Shown: piece after piece, positions 17,298 to 26,263 of the stretch
Position numbering within the stretch: the first letter of the stretch is position 1
Layout of the letters: every line of letters starts with the position of its first letter
Source: Pseudomonadota bacterium
GTDB taxonomy: Bacteria > Desulfobacterota > Binatia > Binatales > Binataceae
Length of the DNA stretch: 64,000 nucleotides
Assembly: GCA_021325025.1 (NCBI GenBank)
Contig: JAJPHZ010000011.1
Location: forward strand, 1 to 64,000
Reading direction: 5' to 3'
Notes under the pieces: generated by a model
Database searches by the model: none
What the model saw: only the letters and a program-made list of their open reading frames with translations
What the model was told of the DNA's origin: nothing
Position numbers and translations under genes: made by a program

Positions 17298-17383
17298 TGG
17301 TGCCGGGGGCGGGACTTGAACCCGCATGTGGTTACCCACGGAGGATTTTGAGTCCTCTGCGTCTGCCGTTTCGCCACCCCGGC
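17298..17383 (-). tRNA. tRNA-Leu(CAA)
   Basis: On the minus strand the acceptor GCCGGGG pairs with CCCCGGC, and anticodon CAA lies in the loop CTCAAAA. The long class II variable arm (CGTGGGTAACCACATG) is present, and ACCA is encoded at 17298-17301. The 86-nt length fits tRNA-Leu. Confidence 0.95.
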
Positions 17384-17448
17384 GCCGGACTGTCAGTTTG
17401 CCAGAGGCGGCGTTGTTGCGACAAGCACCCTCGCGCGGCTGCGGCCGC

Positions 17449-18483
17449 TCAACCAACCTTGAGTGCAGCCAGGCTTTGCTGATAGGGCGGGCGGGCGACG
17501 CCGCGTTCGGTGACGATCGCCGTCACCAGTTCGGCCGGGGTGACGTCGAAGGCGGGATTGAACACACGCACGCCCGCTGGCGTGATGCGCTTTCCGGCGA
17601 TTTGCGTGACTTCGGAGGCCGCGCGTTCCTCGATAGGAATCTGGGCGCCGGTGGGACAGTGCAGATCGATCGACGACAGCGGAGCGGCGACATACAGCGG
17701 CACGCCGTGGCGATGCGCCATCACCGCCAGCGGGTAGGTGCCAATTTTGTTGGCGACGTCGCCGTTGGCGGCGACGCGGTCGGTGCCGACGATCACGCAA
17801 CTGACGCCGCCGCGCGCCAGCACCGTGCCCGCCATGTTATCGGCGATCACGGTCACCGGGATGCGGTCCTTTTTGAGCTCCCAGGCGGTCAGCCGCGCGC
17901 CTTGCAGAAACGGCCGGGTCTCGTCAGCGATGACGCTGACCTGCTTGCCCGCCTCGCGCGCCGCGCGCACGATACCCAACGCGGTGCCGTAGCCTGCGGT
18001 GGCAAGAGCGCCGGCGTTACAATGGGTAAGGATCTGCGCGGGATTATCCTCGATCAAAGCCGCGCCGAAAGCGCCCAGGGCGCGGTTGGCCGCGATGTCT
18101 TCTTCGTAAATGGCGATCGCCTCATCGCGCAGGCGGGCAAACAGCGCGGGGGCGTTCAGTGACAGATGCTGCTCCAGCACGCGGCCCATCCGCTCGACGG
18201 CCCAGGCCAGGTTGACAGCGGTAGGCCGCGCCGCCTTGAGCGTTTGCGCCACGATGGCGAACCGCGCGCGCGCGCGCTCGCCGGCGGCGCCCTTGAGGCC
18301 CAGTACCACGCCCATCGCGGCGGCCACGCCGATCGCCGGCGCGCCGCGGATCACCATCGCACGAATCGCGCCGGCCACGGCGCGGTAATCCCTGTAAACG
18401 CGATAGACCTCGCGGCCCGGCAGCAGCCGCTGATCGAGCATGCGCACGCCGCCCGACCGCCATTGCACCGTGTTGATTGCCAC
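17449..18483 (-). CDS. mtnA: S-methyl-5-thioribose-1-phosphate isomerase
   Basis: A 344-residue enzyme of the methionine salvage pathway, converting 5-methylthioribose 1-phosphate to methylthioribulose 1-phosphate. The family hallmarks are present: V-I-R-G-A-P-A-I-G at 44-52, catalytic Cys in T-H-C-N-A-G-A-L-A-T-A-G-Y-G-T (C155), and catalytic Asp in V-G-T-D-R-V-A-A-N-G-D (D235). The start is a GTG at 18483, preceded by AGGAAT; no ATG fits the N-terminus. Related eIF-2B subunits lack this Cys/Asp pair. No other mtn genes are adjacent. Confidence 0.93.
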   Translation of the reverse strand: MAINTVQWRSGGVRMLDQRLLPGREVYRVYRDYRAVAGAIRAMVIRGAPAIGVAAAMGVVLGLKGAAGERARARFAIVAQTLKAARPTAVNLAWAVERMGRVLEQHLSLNAPALFARLRDEAIAIYEEDIAANRALGAFGAALIEDNPAQILTHCNAGALATAGYGTALGIVRAAREAGKQVSVIADETRPFLQGARLTAWELKKDRIPVTVIADNMAGTVLARGGVSCVIVGTDRVAANGDVANKIGTYPLAVMAHRHGVPLYVAAPLSSIDLHCPTGAQIPIEERAASEVTQIAGKRITPAGVRVFNPAFDVTPAELVTAIVTERGVARPPYQQSLAALKVG

Positions 18484-18671
18484 TGCGAAATTATTCCTAG
18501 CCTGCGGCGCCGGACCGCTGCGCTTACAGTATACGCCGCGGCCCATCCACAAGGACAAACCAAACCGGACGAGCACCGTACAGTGCAGACAGGCCCGCTA
18601 CTGAGTAAACCTTCAGCGAGATGCCGTTTGTGGGTACCCCCCAATCGCCACCGGCCCGTACGTTCCCGGTG

Positions 18672-19067
18672 TCAGCTGGCGCGCTCGTACAAGCCGCGCG
18701 CCTTGCGCTTGACCATCCCGGCGTCGATCCAGCGCGTCACCGCGGCGAAAATCTCGGAAGGACGCTTGTCCTTGAGCCCGCGAACGCCGCGTACGTCGGA
18801 GGCTTTGAACTGTTTGGGCAACTGTTCGAGCACCGCGCGCCAGTTGATTCGCCCGCCGGCCCTGGGCGCGCCCTCCGCGCGCGCGCCGCGGCCCGCCGCC
18901 GACACTCTTCCGGTGACCACCCCCAGCCTGGACTCATCTTCCTTAAGGCGCGCCAGTTCGGCCTCTTTGACACGAATCTCCTTGCGCAATGTGGCCAGCA
19001 GTGCGCGCGCCTGTTGTTGAAATTGTCCGAAGGCTGAGCCTACTCCGCCGCTACTACGTCGTGGCAT
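18672..19067 (-). CDS. Hypothetical protein with coiled coil and C-terminal winged-helix-like part
   Basis: A 131-residue protein. Residues about 10-50 form a charged helix likely to coil (Q-Q-Q-A-R-A-L-L-A-T-L-R-K-E-I). A Gly/Ala/Arg linker follows, then a C-terminal domain with W-R-A-V-L-E-Q-L-P-K-Q-F and the ending K-R-K-A-R-G-L-Y-E-R, reminiscent of small DNA-binding winged helices. The ATG at 19067 has CAGGAG upstream, which excludes the longer frame. It is divergent from the RRM gene. I do not recognise the family; nucleic-acid binding is only a guess. Confidence 0.6.
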   Translation of the reverse strand: MPRRSSGGVGSAFGQFQQQARALLATLRKEIRVKEAELARLKEDESRLGVVTGRVSAAGRGARAEGAPRAGGRINWRAVLEQLPKQFKASDVRGVRGLKDKRPSEIFAAVTRWIDAGMVKRKARGLYERAS

Positions 19068-19512
19068 CAGATGCACACTCCTGTGGTCGAATTGAACATC
19101 ATTGCTAAGTCGGAAATTATATACCCAGATAATAAAGAACAGGCAATCCCGTCCGGTGCACCGCGCGGTCAATGTCGGGGCCGGAGCGAAGCGGGGCAGC
19201 CGCGGCGTTGCTAAGTCACCCGAGGTAGCCAAATTCTACTGCCGGATTATACAATTGCGTAGGCTGGCGCGAACCGTGAATTTAAGCCGCGGATTGGTAA
19301 GTCTACTCCAATTCTATAAAGGGATTGCTCAACTTTTATTATCTTTAGACCCAGTTCCGTGAATTACTTCATCTGTACCCGTTCCATAATCAGCCGCTAA
19401 AGCGACTGCGCAACGGCTCGGCAGTGCTCAGCCCGTCCCGGCAAAGGTTGCCTGCGATCATCAAACCGCTAGGAATTTGTCCCCGCTCAGTGCTATAAGG
19501 AGGCGCTAACGG
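19068..19512. other. Long AT-richer leader region before the RRM gene
   Basis: This divergent intergenic segment is less GC-rich than its surroundings, including an AT-rich patch near 19300-19345. It should contain the promoters of the hypothetical gene on the minus strand and of the RRM gene on the plus strand. A long untranslated leader is common for RNA-binding/cold-response genes. No riboswitch fold was recognised. Confidence 0.35.
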
Positions 19513-19521
19513 TTGACCTTG

Positions 19522-19662
19522 ATGCGAGCCGCCCCTTTGAGCGTGCGTCCTGGAACAATCCCACGTGGCAATCTCTTGGGGGAGATTCGGGGAAGCTTCA
19601 CGGCCCGGCCGGCATTGAAGGGCAACGCAAGGAGAACTGAATGGGTCGCAGACTGTACGTAG
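19522..19662 (+). CDS. Possible upstream ORF overlapping the RRM gene
   Basis: A 46-codon frame from the ATG at 19522 (or TTG at 19513) ends at TAG 19660-19662, overlapping the first 22 bases of the RRM gene in another frame. A strong AAGGAGG at 19498-19503 lies 9 bases before the TTG. The peptide is basic and has no recognisable domain. It could be a translated leader peptide that couples or regulates RRM translation, or chance. Nothing beyond the ribosome site supports it. Confidence 0.2.
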   Translation: MRAAPLSVRPGTIPRGNLLGEIRGSFTARPALKGNARRTEWVADCT

Positions 19663-19931
19663 GGAACCTGGCTTGGGCTGTCAGCGATCAGGATCTGCGC
19701 GAGTTGTTCTCGGAAGTTGGTAAGGTGGACAGCTCTCAGGTGATCGTCGACCGCGAAACGAATCGTTCCAGGGGATTTGGCTTTGTCGAGATGGCAACCG
19801 ACGAAGCCGCGGAGGCCGCCATCAAGAAGTTCAACGGCCGCGACCTCAAGGGACGGGCGATTCGGGTCAACGAAGCGCAGGCTCGAAACACCGGGGGTGC
19901 CCGTCCCGCCGGTGGCCGCGACCGCGCCTGA
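19641..19931 (+). CDS. Single-RRM RNA-binding protein
   Basis: A 96-residue protein with one RNA recognition motif. RNP2 is L-Y-V-G-N-L (5-10) and RNP1 is R-G-F-G-F-V-E-M (44-51), followed by a short Gly/Arg tail. AAGGAGAACTG precedes the ATG at 19641. Bacterial proteins of this size resemble cyanobacterial Rbp and deltaproteobacterial homologues linked to RNA chaperoning, often cold-responsive. It binds single-stranded RNA in the cytoplasm; targets are unknown. Monocistronic. Confidence 0.9.
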   Translation: MGRRLYVGNLAWAVSDQDLRELFSEVGKVDSSQVIVDRETNRSRGFGFVEMATDEAAEAAIKKFNGRDLKGRAIRVNEAQARNTGGARPAGGRDRA

Positions 19932-20172
19932 ACGGTCTCGCGGTTTAACTGCCGCATCGCGCCGGGCTTCACCCCGGCGCAACCCCGACTAAACGGGCTT
20001 TGGACCGGCGATTCTCACTGCGGCGCTGGATGGCGGAGGGGATATTTTTGCTGAGCGCGGGTGCAATCCGGGGGTCCACAGCCTGACGCATCGCCGCCTG
20101 CGCCCCGTCACAGTCGGCTACCAAGCGCGCGGGTAAAACTGCTGGCGCGCTTGACGCCCTGCGGCTGGCGCG

Positions 20173-20436
20173 TCAGCCACCGCCGATGGCCGGCACGAAA
20201 TGGATTTCACTGGACTCGCGTACCTGTTCGAGCAGCCCGCCCACCGCGATATCGCCGTCTACCGAAACCGCCAGCGAACTCTTGAGGTCATCGCCCTCGA
20301 CCACCTGATTGCGAAAGCCGGGGAACTGCTGGTCCAGGTTGCGAACCACTTCGCCCACCGTGCGTCCCGGTACCACGACCGATTCCTGTCCGCCGGTGTA
20401 CTTGCGCAGCAATGACGGAATGAAAACCCTGGGCAT
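20173..20436 (-). CDS. MoaD/ThiS-family ubiquitin-like sulfur carrier
   Basis: An 87-residue beta-grasp protein ending in Gly-Gly-Gly, with the penultimate Gly-Gly needed for thiocarboxylate formation. The pattern P-S-L-L-R-K-Y-T-G-G at the start and E-I-H-F-V-P-A-I-G-G at the end is typical of MoaD-like proteins. It may supply sulfur for molybdopterin, thiamine or another cofactor. Its nearest neighbour, 196 bp upstream on the same strand, is the molybdenum subunit of a xanthine-dehydrogenase-family enzyme, which favours a molybdopterin role. The ATG at 20436 gives the proper length; a longer frame exists to 20517. Confidence 0.8.
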   Translation of the reverse strand: MPRVFIPSLLRKYTGGQESVVVPGRTVGEVVRNLDQQFPGFRNQVVEGDDLKSSLAVSVDGDIAVGGLLEQVRESSEIHFVPAIGGG

Positions 20437-20536
20437 CTGAGCGCCAAACCGCGAAGCTTCAAGCCTCGCTCCTGAAACTAATTCCGGGCAGGCTGCGCAC
20501 AGGAGGGCTTCGCGCAACCTGCTCCCTTCACCTCAC

Positions 20537-20556
20537 TCTCTCCGCGAAGGGAGAGA
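20537..20556. repeat. Palindromic hairpin, possible terminator
   Basis: TCTCTCC (20537-20543) pairs with GGAGAGA (20550-20556) around a GCGAAG loop. It lies between the molybdenum-subunit gene and the MoaD-like gene. A related but shorter hairpin (TCTCCC-TTC-GGGAG) occurs near 7240-7256 after the phosphodiesterase gene. No T-run follows, so it may be a dispersed extragenic palindrome rather than a true terminator. Confidence 0.35.
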
Positions 20557-20632
20557 AGTCAAGCAACGCAGCCGATCGTTTATACAAGCATCTAGCGCAC
20601 CCTGTTGGAGCCAACAAAGCGCTCTGTTCTCT

Positions 20633-22912
20633 TCAACCGCGCCGCGCCGCCAGCACCTTGAACAAGCGCGGCGGCGAGATCGGCAAATCGGTGATCCTGC
20701 TCCCTACTGCCATCGACACCGCATTGGCGACCGCCGCCGGCGGCGGCACGATGGAAACCTCGCCCACGCCGCGCACGCCCAGCGGATGACCGGGATTGGC
20801 GACCTCCACAATCACCGGCTCGATCATCGGCAGATCCAGGCAGGTCGGCATCCGGTAGTCCAGAAAACTGGCGTTGCGCAGCGTTCCCTTCTCATCGTAC
20901 ACGTATTCTTCGTTCAATGCCCAGCCCAGGCCCTGCACCGTTCCGCCTTGCATCTGGCCTTCCACGTAGCTGGGATGGATCGCCTTGCCGGCGTCCTGCG
21001 CCACCGTGCATCGCAGCACCTGCACCTTGGCCGTCTCCGGGTCGATCTCGACATCAACCAGGCAAGCCGCGAATGCCGGTCCGACTCCGGTAGCATACAC
21101 GTTGGCGCGGCCGGTCACGGGACCGCCGGTGCGAGTCAGGCGCGGGGCCAGTTCCTTGAGGGTCAACGGCGGCGCGCCGTTTTTTTTCGAAATCGCCTTG
21201 CCGTCGACCCAAGCGACGTCCTCGGGGCTGATTTCCCAGACCTTGGCGGCGCGCTCCTTGAGCTGGCGCACGACGTCGTGTGCGGCCTGATAGGCCGCCA
21301 GGCCGGTGGCGAACGCGACCCGGCTGCCGCCGGTACCGTCGGTGTATCCGATCGAATCCGTATCGGCCACCGCCGGGCGGACGTCCTCGGCGCGCAGTCC
21401 CAGGACTTCCGCCACCACCATCGCGGTGGACGCGCGCGAGCCCCCGATATCGACCGAACCGGTGACCAGGCTGGCGGTGCCGTCGGCGTGAACGTTGACG
21501 ATCGCCGAGGATTGCATCCCGCCGTTGATCCAGAACCCGGTCGCCACGCCGCGTCCGCGATACTTGCCTGGCACCTGCGCCAGCGGCGTCCTGTAATGCT
21601 GGCTGTTCTTGATCGCTTCGCAGACCTCGATGTAGCCGATGCGCGGGAACTTCGGCCCCATCACCGATTGCGTGCCCTCGCGCGAGGCGTTCCTGATGCG
21701 GAAATCGAGCGGGTCCATCCCGCATCGATTCGCCAGCTCATCGACCACGCATTCCACGGCAAAGGCGGCGTTGGTGGCGCCCGGCGCCCGATACGAGCTG
21801 GTCTTGGGCTTGTTGACCAGCACGTCGTAACCGTCGACCAGGAAGTTTTCGATGTCATAGGGCGACAGCCCCGTGAAGCATCCCAGCCACACCGGCGAGC
21901 CCGGGAAGGCGCCCGCCTCGTAAGCGAACCACGCCTTGGCGGCGACAATCCTCCCTTCTTTGGTGGCGCCCATCTTGACCCGCAGGATCGATCCCGAGGT
22001 CGGTCCGGTCGCGCCACGCATCATCTCGGTGCGCGTCATCACCATCTTGACCGGGCGGCCGCCCGCATGCTTGGACAGCAGCAGCGCCACCGGCTCGATA
22101 TGGACGGTGAGCTTGGCGCCAAAGCCGCCGCCGATCTCGGCCGGCACCACCTTGACGTTGCCCTCGGGCAGACCCAGCAGCGTGGCCGACATGATACGCA
22201 CGTCGAAGGGGCCCTGGGTCGAGGTGTACACCGTGGCGTGGCCGTCGCCCGGGAAAATCCCCAGCGCGTTGGGCGGTTCGATGTATCCCTGATGCACCAT
22301 CTCGGTGCGGAACTCGCGCTCGACGATGATGTCGGCGGCTTTGAACCCGGCTTCGATATCGCCGCGTTTGAACTGGAATTCGCCGGCGATATTGGTCTGC
22401 TCGTCGGGCTTGTCCTTGCGGCGCAGGTCGGGATTGATAATCGCAGCGCCCGGCTTCATCGCCTCGAGCAAATCCAGCACCAGGGGCAACGGTTCGTACT
22501 CGACCTCGATCAGCGCTAGCGCTTCTTCGGCGATGTGCGGACTGGTGGCGGCCACCGCCGCGACACCATGGCCCGCGTACAGCACCTTGTCTTTGGCCAG
22601 GATGTTGGAGGCCAGGTACAGCGGATTGACCGCGGCCTCGCCGCCCATCCGGTACACCGGCGCAGTGGTCTGCGGTGCGAAGTCCGCGTGTGTTACGACC
22701 GCTTTGACGCCCGGCAGACGCAGTGCCTTCTCGGTATTGATCGACTTGATGCGGGCGTGGGCGTAAGGGCTGCGCAGCACCTTGCCATACAGCATCCCGG
22801 GGAAGCTGTAGTCAGCGCCGTACTTGGCCCGTCCGATTACCTTGTCCAGACCGTCGTGGCGGACCGGACGGGTGCCGATAACCTTGAATTGATGCGTCTG
22901 GGGCGTGTCCAT
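20633..22912 (-). CDS. Xanthine dehydrogenase-family molybdopterin-binding subunit
   Basis: A 759-residue large subunit of a three-part molybdenum hydroxylase. Key sites are the Q-G-Y-I-E-P loop at about 221-226, G-G-G-F-G-A-K at about 267-273, the substrate-loop segment S-S-Y-R-A-P-G-A at about 374-381, and the catalytic Glu in G-V-G-E near the C-terminus (about 724). It lacks the A-Y-x-C-S-F-R loop of aerobic CO dehydrogenase form I, so it is not a typical CODH; hydroxylation of an aromatic/heterocyclic or CoA-linked substrate is more likely. It follows the FeS gene by 2 bp and the FAD gene is next upstream, so the operon order is FAD-FeS-Mo. Confidence 0.9.
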   Translation of the reverse strand: MDTPQTHQFKVIGTRPVRHDGLDKVIGRAKYGADYSFPGMLYGKVLRSPYAHARIKSINTEKALRLPGVKAVVTHADFAPQTTAPVYRMGGEAAVNPLYLASNILAKDKVLYAGHGVAAVAATSPHIAEEALALIEVEYEPLPLVLDLLEAMKPGAAIINPDLRRKDKPDEQTNIAGEFQFKRGDIEAGFKAADIIVEREFRTEMVHQGYIEPPNALGIFPGDGHATVYTSTQGPFDVRIMSATLLGLPEGNVKVVPAEIGGGFGAKLTVHIEPVALLLSKHAGGRPVKMVMTRTEMMRGATGPTSGSILRVKMGATKEGRIVAAKAWFAYEAGAFPGSPVWLGCFTGLSPYDIENFLVDGYDVLVNKPKTSSYRAPGATNAAFAVECVVDELANRCGMDPLDFRIRNASREGTQSVMGPKFPRIGYIEVCEAIKNSQHYRTPLAQVPGKYRGRGVATGFWINGGMQSSAIVNVHADGTASLVTGSVDIGGSRASTAMVVAEVLGLRAEDVRPAVADTDSIGYTDGTGGSRVAFATGLAAYQAAHDVVRQLKERAAKVWEISPEDVAWVDGKAISKKNGAPPLTLKELAPRLTRTGGPVTGRANVYATGVGPAFAACLVDVEIDPETAKVQVLRCTVAQDAGKAIHPSYVEGQMQGGTVQGLGWALNEEYVYDEKGTLRNASFLDYRMPTCLDLPMIEPVIVEVANPGHPLGVRGVGEVSIVPPPAAVANAVSMAVGSRITDLPISPPRLFKVLAARRG

Positions 22913-22914
22913 GA

Positions 22915-23394
22915 TCAGCGGCCTTGCATCACCTTGGCGGCGTTCATCACCGCGCGCACGATTTTGTCGTAGCCCGTGCAGCGGCACAGGTTGCCGGCCA
23001 GCGCGTAGCGGATTTCCGCCTCGGTGGGATTAGGGTTGCGGTCGAGCAATGCCTTTGCCGACATCAGGAAGCCGGGCGTGCAGATGCCGCATTGCAGGCT
23101 GGCATCTTCGAGGAACTTCTGCTGCAGCGGATGGAGCTGGGTGCCTTCAGCCAGTCCTTCCACGGTGGTGATTTTCTTGCCGCGCGCCTCCACGCCCAGC
23201 ATCAAACAGGAGCACACCGGGCGGCCGTCGACCAGCACCGTACAGGCGCCGCAGTCACCGGTCAGGCATCCTTCCTTGCTGCCGGTCAGTCCCAGGACAT
23301 CGCGCAGCGATTCGAGCAGGCTTTGACGGGTTTCGCACAAAAATTCAGTCGGCTCGCCGTTAATGGTGGTTTCTACCAGTTGTTTCTTCGACAT
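22915..23394 (-). CDS. Xanthine dehydrogenase-family [2Fe-2S] subunit
   Basis: A 159-residue electron-transfer subunit. The N-terminal plant-ferredoxin-type cluster is held by C43, C48, C51 and C63 (G-C-L-T-G-D-C-G-A-C). The second, all-helical cluster uses C102, C105, C137 and C139 (Q-C-G-I-C-T-P-G and C-R-C-T-G-Y). Both clusters are complete. It passes electrons from the molybdenum site to the FAD subunit. The stop lies 2 bp from the start of the large-subunit gene. Confidence 0.95.
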   Translation of the reverse strand: MSKKQLVETTINGEPTEFLCETRQSLLESLRDVLGLTGSKEGCLTGDCGACTVLVDGRPVCSCLMLGVEARGKKITTVEGLAEGTQLHPLQQKFLEDASLQCGICTPGFLMSAKALLDRNPNPTEAEIRYALAGNLCRCTGYDKIVRAVMNAAKVMQGR

Positions 23395-23424
23395 TATTGG
23401 ATTCCTGCCTGTTCCCTGCGATGG

Positions 23425-24294
23425 TTAGTTCTGACGCGCCCGTTCGGCCGCGCCCAGTAACGCGCGCTTGGTCAGCACGCCGACCACGTGACGGCGGTAT
23501 TCCGCCGTGCCGCGCATGTCGTCGATGGGGGAGGCTGACTCGCGCGCCAACTCGCCGGCCCGCTCCGCGGTCTTCTCGTCCAGCTTCTTTCCGATCAGGT
23601 ATTCGGCCGCCTTGGGCGCCAGGATCGGCGTCGGGGCCACCGCACCCAAGCCGATACGCGCGGCCGCCACCTTGTCGCCGTCCAGCGTCACGCAGGCGCC
23701 CGCGCCGACGATCGCGATATCCATCTCATTGCGCGGAATCATGCGGATATAGCGGTCGGCGGTGTGCGGAGCGGGCGGTGGAATCAGGATTTGCACCACC
23801 AATTCCCCTTTTTGCAGGACGTTGGTGCCCGGTCCGGTAAAAAACTTCTCCACCGGCACTTCCCGTGTTCCTGCCGGGCCAACGATCTTCGCGATCGCAC
23901 CCACCGCGAGCAGCGCAGGGCTGGTATCGGCGGCGGGTGAGGAGTTGCACAGGTTGCCGCCAATCGAAGCGCGGCTTTGGATCTGCAGCGACCCGATCAG
24001 ATGGGCGGCCTCGGTCAGACCGGGATAGTAGCGATGCATCACCTGGCTTTCGTGGATCTCGATGCAGGGGACGGCCGCGCCCAACTTTAATCCGGCCTTG
24101 GCGTCGAAGCTGATTTCGCGCATTTCGGGAATGCCTTTGACATCCACGAGCAGCCTGGGTTTGCGCACCGCGTTGCGCATCTGGATCAACAGGTCAGTGC
24201 CTCCGCAGATGACCCGCGCACTGTCACCGTCGGACGCGAGCAGTTTGACTGCCTGATCGACCGTGGTGGGAGCCTCATAACTGAACTCGTGCAA
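23425..24294 (-). CDS. FAD-binding subunit of xanthine dehydrogenase-family enzyme
   Basis: A 289-residue CoxM/XdhB-type flavoprotein. FAD-binding motifs are A-R-V-I-C-G-G-T-D-L-L at about 26-36 and A-S-I-G-G-N-L-C-N at about 109-117. The C-terminal CO dehydrogenase flavoprotein domain follows (about 178-285). It is first of the three-gene operon, 30 bp before the FeS gene. It hands electrons on to an unknown acceptor. The stand-alone molybdenum subunit at 29614-31872 might share it. Confidence 0.92.
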   Translation of the reverse strand: MHEFSYEAPTTVDQAVKLLASDGDSARVICGGTDLLIQMRNAVRKPRLLVDVKGIPEMREISFDAKAGLKLGAAVPCIEIHESQVMHRYYPGLTEAAHLIGSLQIQSRASIGGNLCNSSPAADTSPALLAVGAIAKIVGPAGTREVPVEKFFTGPGTNVLQKGELVVQILIPPPAPHTADRYIRMIPRNEMDIAIVGAGACVTLDGDKVAAARIGLGAVAPTPILAPKAAEYLIGKKLDEKTAERAGELARESASPIDDMRGTAEYRRHVVGVLTKRALLGAAERARQN

Positions 24295-24464
24295 AGTAGC
24301 CTCCTCGGCGGCCCATCGCCGCTTGATTTTTGGGAACGGCCCCGCCCTTGGATCGGCTCGGGTCTGTTCCTGGGCCGGGGATTATCCTGATGATTGATAC
24401 CGCAGACGCCGCCGATTGGAAAGTCCGGCGTAAGAGTTTCCTTTGGCTCCCAGTGCCGTCCCTA

Positions 24465-25610
24465 TTAAACGATAGAGAGCGCCTGCGAGAGGTCGTCGAG
24501 CAGGTCTTCGACGGCCTCGATTCCAACTGCGAGCCGAATCAGGCCGTCGGAAATTCCCATCCGGGCGCGGTCGTGCGGCGCAATACCCGAATGCGAAGTG
24601 GTAGCCGGGCGCGTGATTAATGTCTCGACGCCGCCCAGGCTTGGCGCGCCGATCGGAATCTGCAGCCGCTGCATGAAGGCCTGCGCTGCGGCGGCGCCCC
24701 CTTGCAATTCGAAGCTCAGCAGACCGCCAAAGCCGTCGAACAGCTCGCTTGCCAGGCGATGGTCGGGATGGCTGTTGAGTCCCGGATACATCACCCGCTC
24801 GACCCTGGGATGGCGCGCCAGGAATTGCGCAATCCGCTGCCCGTTTTCGTTGTGCGCGCGCATCCGCAGCGCCAGCGTCTTGATTCCGCGCTCGAGCAGA
24901 AAGCAGGCGTGCGGATCCAGGCATCCGCCCAGATGAATCAGCTTGTGGTTGACGCGCCCGATCAACGCGGTCGAGCCGATTACCGCGCCCGCCACGATAT
25001 CGGAGTGGCCGTTGAGGTACTTGGTGCAGCTATGCAGCGACACGTCGTAGCCCAGCTCCGGCGGACGGAAATTCACCGGGCTTGCCAGCGTGTTGTCGAT
25101 CATCGAGACCAGGCCATGGCTGCGGGCGAAATCCACGACCTTGCGATGGTCGGGGACTTGCAGCAGCGGATTGGACATCGTCTCGACGTAGATCGCCCTG
25201 GTGTTGGGCCGCAGCTTGCGCCGCCAATCCTCGGGGTCGGCGGCGTTGATGAAGTCGAAGCTGATGCCGAATCCGGGCAGGTCGCCGGTGATAAAGGTGT
25301 GCGTGCCGCCGTACAGGCATTCCTGGGCCAGCAGATGGTCGCCCGCTTTGAGTACGGTTAGCAAAGCGGCGGAAATCGCCGCCATCCCGCTGGCCGTGAC
25401 CAGCGCGGCCTGCGCCCCTTCGGCGGCCGCAAGCACCCGGCCCAGCGCCACATGGTTGGGTGTGTTGTTAAGGCGGATATACTTTAGGTCCTCGTAGCGG
25501 CCCTGCCCCGCATACTCAAAGGTCGAGGACTGGAAGATTGGCGCGATAACCGCCCCGGCAAACCGCGGCCGCAACTCGCCCGCATGAATCAGCTTGGTCT
25601 GGAGCTTCAC
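24465..25610 (-). CDS. PLP-dependent trans-sulfuration enzyme (cystathionine gamma-synthase/lyase family)
   Basis: A 381-residue Cys/Met-metabolism PLP enzyme. Visible are S-G-M-A-A-I-S (cofactor phosphate), the aspartate pairing with the pyridine nitrogen in I-D-N-T-L-A-S-P, the Schiff-base lysine in H-S-C-T-K-Y-L-N-G-H (K197), and the substrate loop T-R-P-A-T-T-S-H near the end. The GTG at 25610, eight bases after GAGGAAA, is preferred to a longer frame to 25646. Whether it acts as synthase, gamma-lyase, beta-lyase or O-acylhomoserine sulfhydrylase cannot be decided. No other met genes adjoin. Confidence 0.88.
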   Translation of the reverse strand: MKLQTKLIHAGELRPRFAGAVIAPIFQSSTFEYAGQGRYEDLKYIRLNNTPNHVALGRVLAAAEGAQAALVTASGMAAISAALLTVLKAGDHLLAQECLYGGTHTFITGDLPGFGISFDFINAADPEDWRRKLRPNTRAIYVETMSNPLLQVPDHRKVVDFARSHGLVSMIDNTLASPVNFRPPELGYDVSLHSCTKYLNGHSDIVAGAVIGSTALIGRVNHKLIHLGGCLDPHACFLLERGIKTLALRMRAHNENGQRIAQFLARHPRVERVMYPGLNSHPDHRLASELFDGFGGLLSFELQGGAAAAQAFMQRLQIPIGAPSLGGVETLITRPATTSHSGIAPHDRARMGISDGLIRLAVGIEAVEDLLDDLSQALSIV

Positions 25611-26263
25611 GAATTTCCTCGAAAATAGGCGGTACTTACGCTGCAAGCGCGACAGCGAATCGCCACGCTCTCTCTCGCATCGCGATCATACGGTGGAGGC
25701 TGCTTCAATTTCAAAGGATTGTGCTTTAGCCGAATGCCATTGCTCCTTGACATCTCAGTGTGATTCGGCGCAGGAAACGATGCCAGGGGCTCGATGGAAA
25801 ATTACTTTATAACGTCGCTTGGCAAGGGCCCATACACGAAAACTACCTACCGGCTTGGGGAGAGTGTGTGGCGTTCGAGCTTTGCTCCGGTAGCAACCGC
25901 ACGGCTGGCCGAGGCACCGCCTCCAGGTGTTTGAGGGCCATGGAGCCGGATGCGGACGCGATTCAAACGTCGTATGTAGGGGCTCGTTTCGGGGATTGGA
26001 CAGGCGCCGCCAAAGCGGCCCGGGCAGGCCAAGCGGTGGAACGAAGGCAGCCTGTGTTTCATCGGCGAGTTGTGTCGCGGCGAACGCGGATTTTCCCGGG
26101 CTGTTACGACTACAACGGCGCCGGAGAGAGCGTCTACATCACAACGCAGTGTTCGGACGGCACCGCCGTGCCGCCTCAACCTTCTGTCGGGTCTCAATTC
26201 GGCATCTGCGACATCGGGCCGGCTCGGCAGGGACTGGGCGTTCGGCGTTTCTGCTCGTAGGTT
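25611..26263. other. 650-bp stretch without a supported gene
   Basis: Frames are open on both strands but none shows a domain, a good ribosome site or third-position bias that I can recognise. The left end should hold the promoter of the trans-sulfuration gene. I looked for SAM/SAH-type leader folds and did not find a convincing one. It may be decayed coding DNA. Confidence 0.4.

Noticed and set aside
20633-24294. Aerobic CO dehydrogenase (coxMSL)
   Set aside because: Subunit layout is similar, but the large subunit lacks the A-Y-x-C-S-F-R active-site loop, and no coxD-G maturation genes are present.
25760-26260. Plus-strand 166-codon frame
   Set aside because: No domain, poor start and low-complexity composition; treated as non-coding or decayed.
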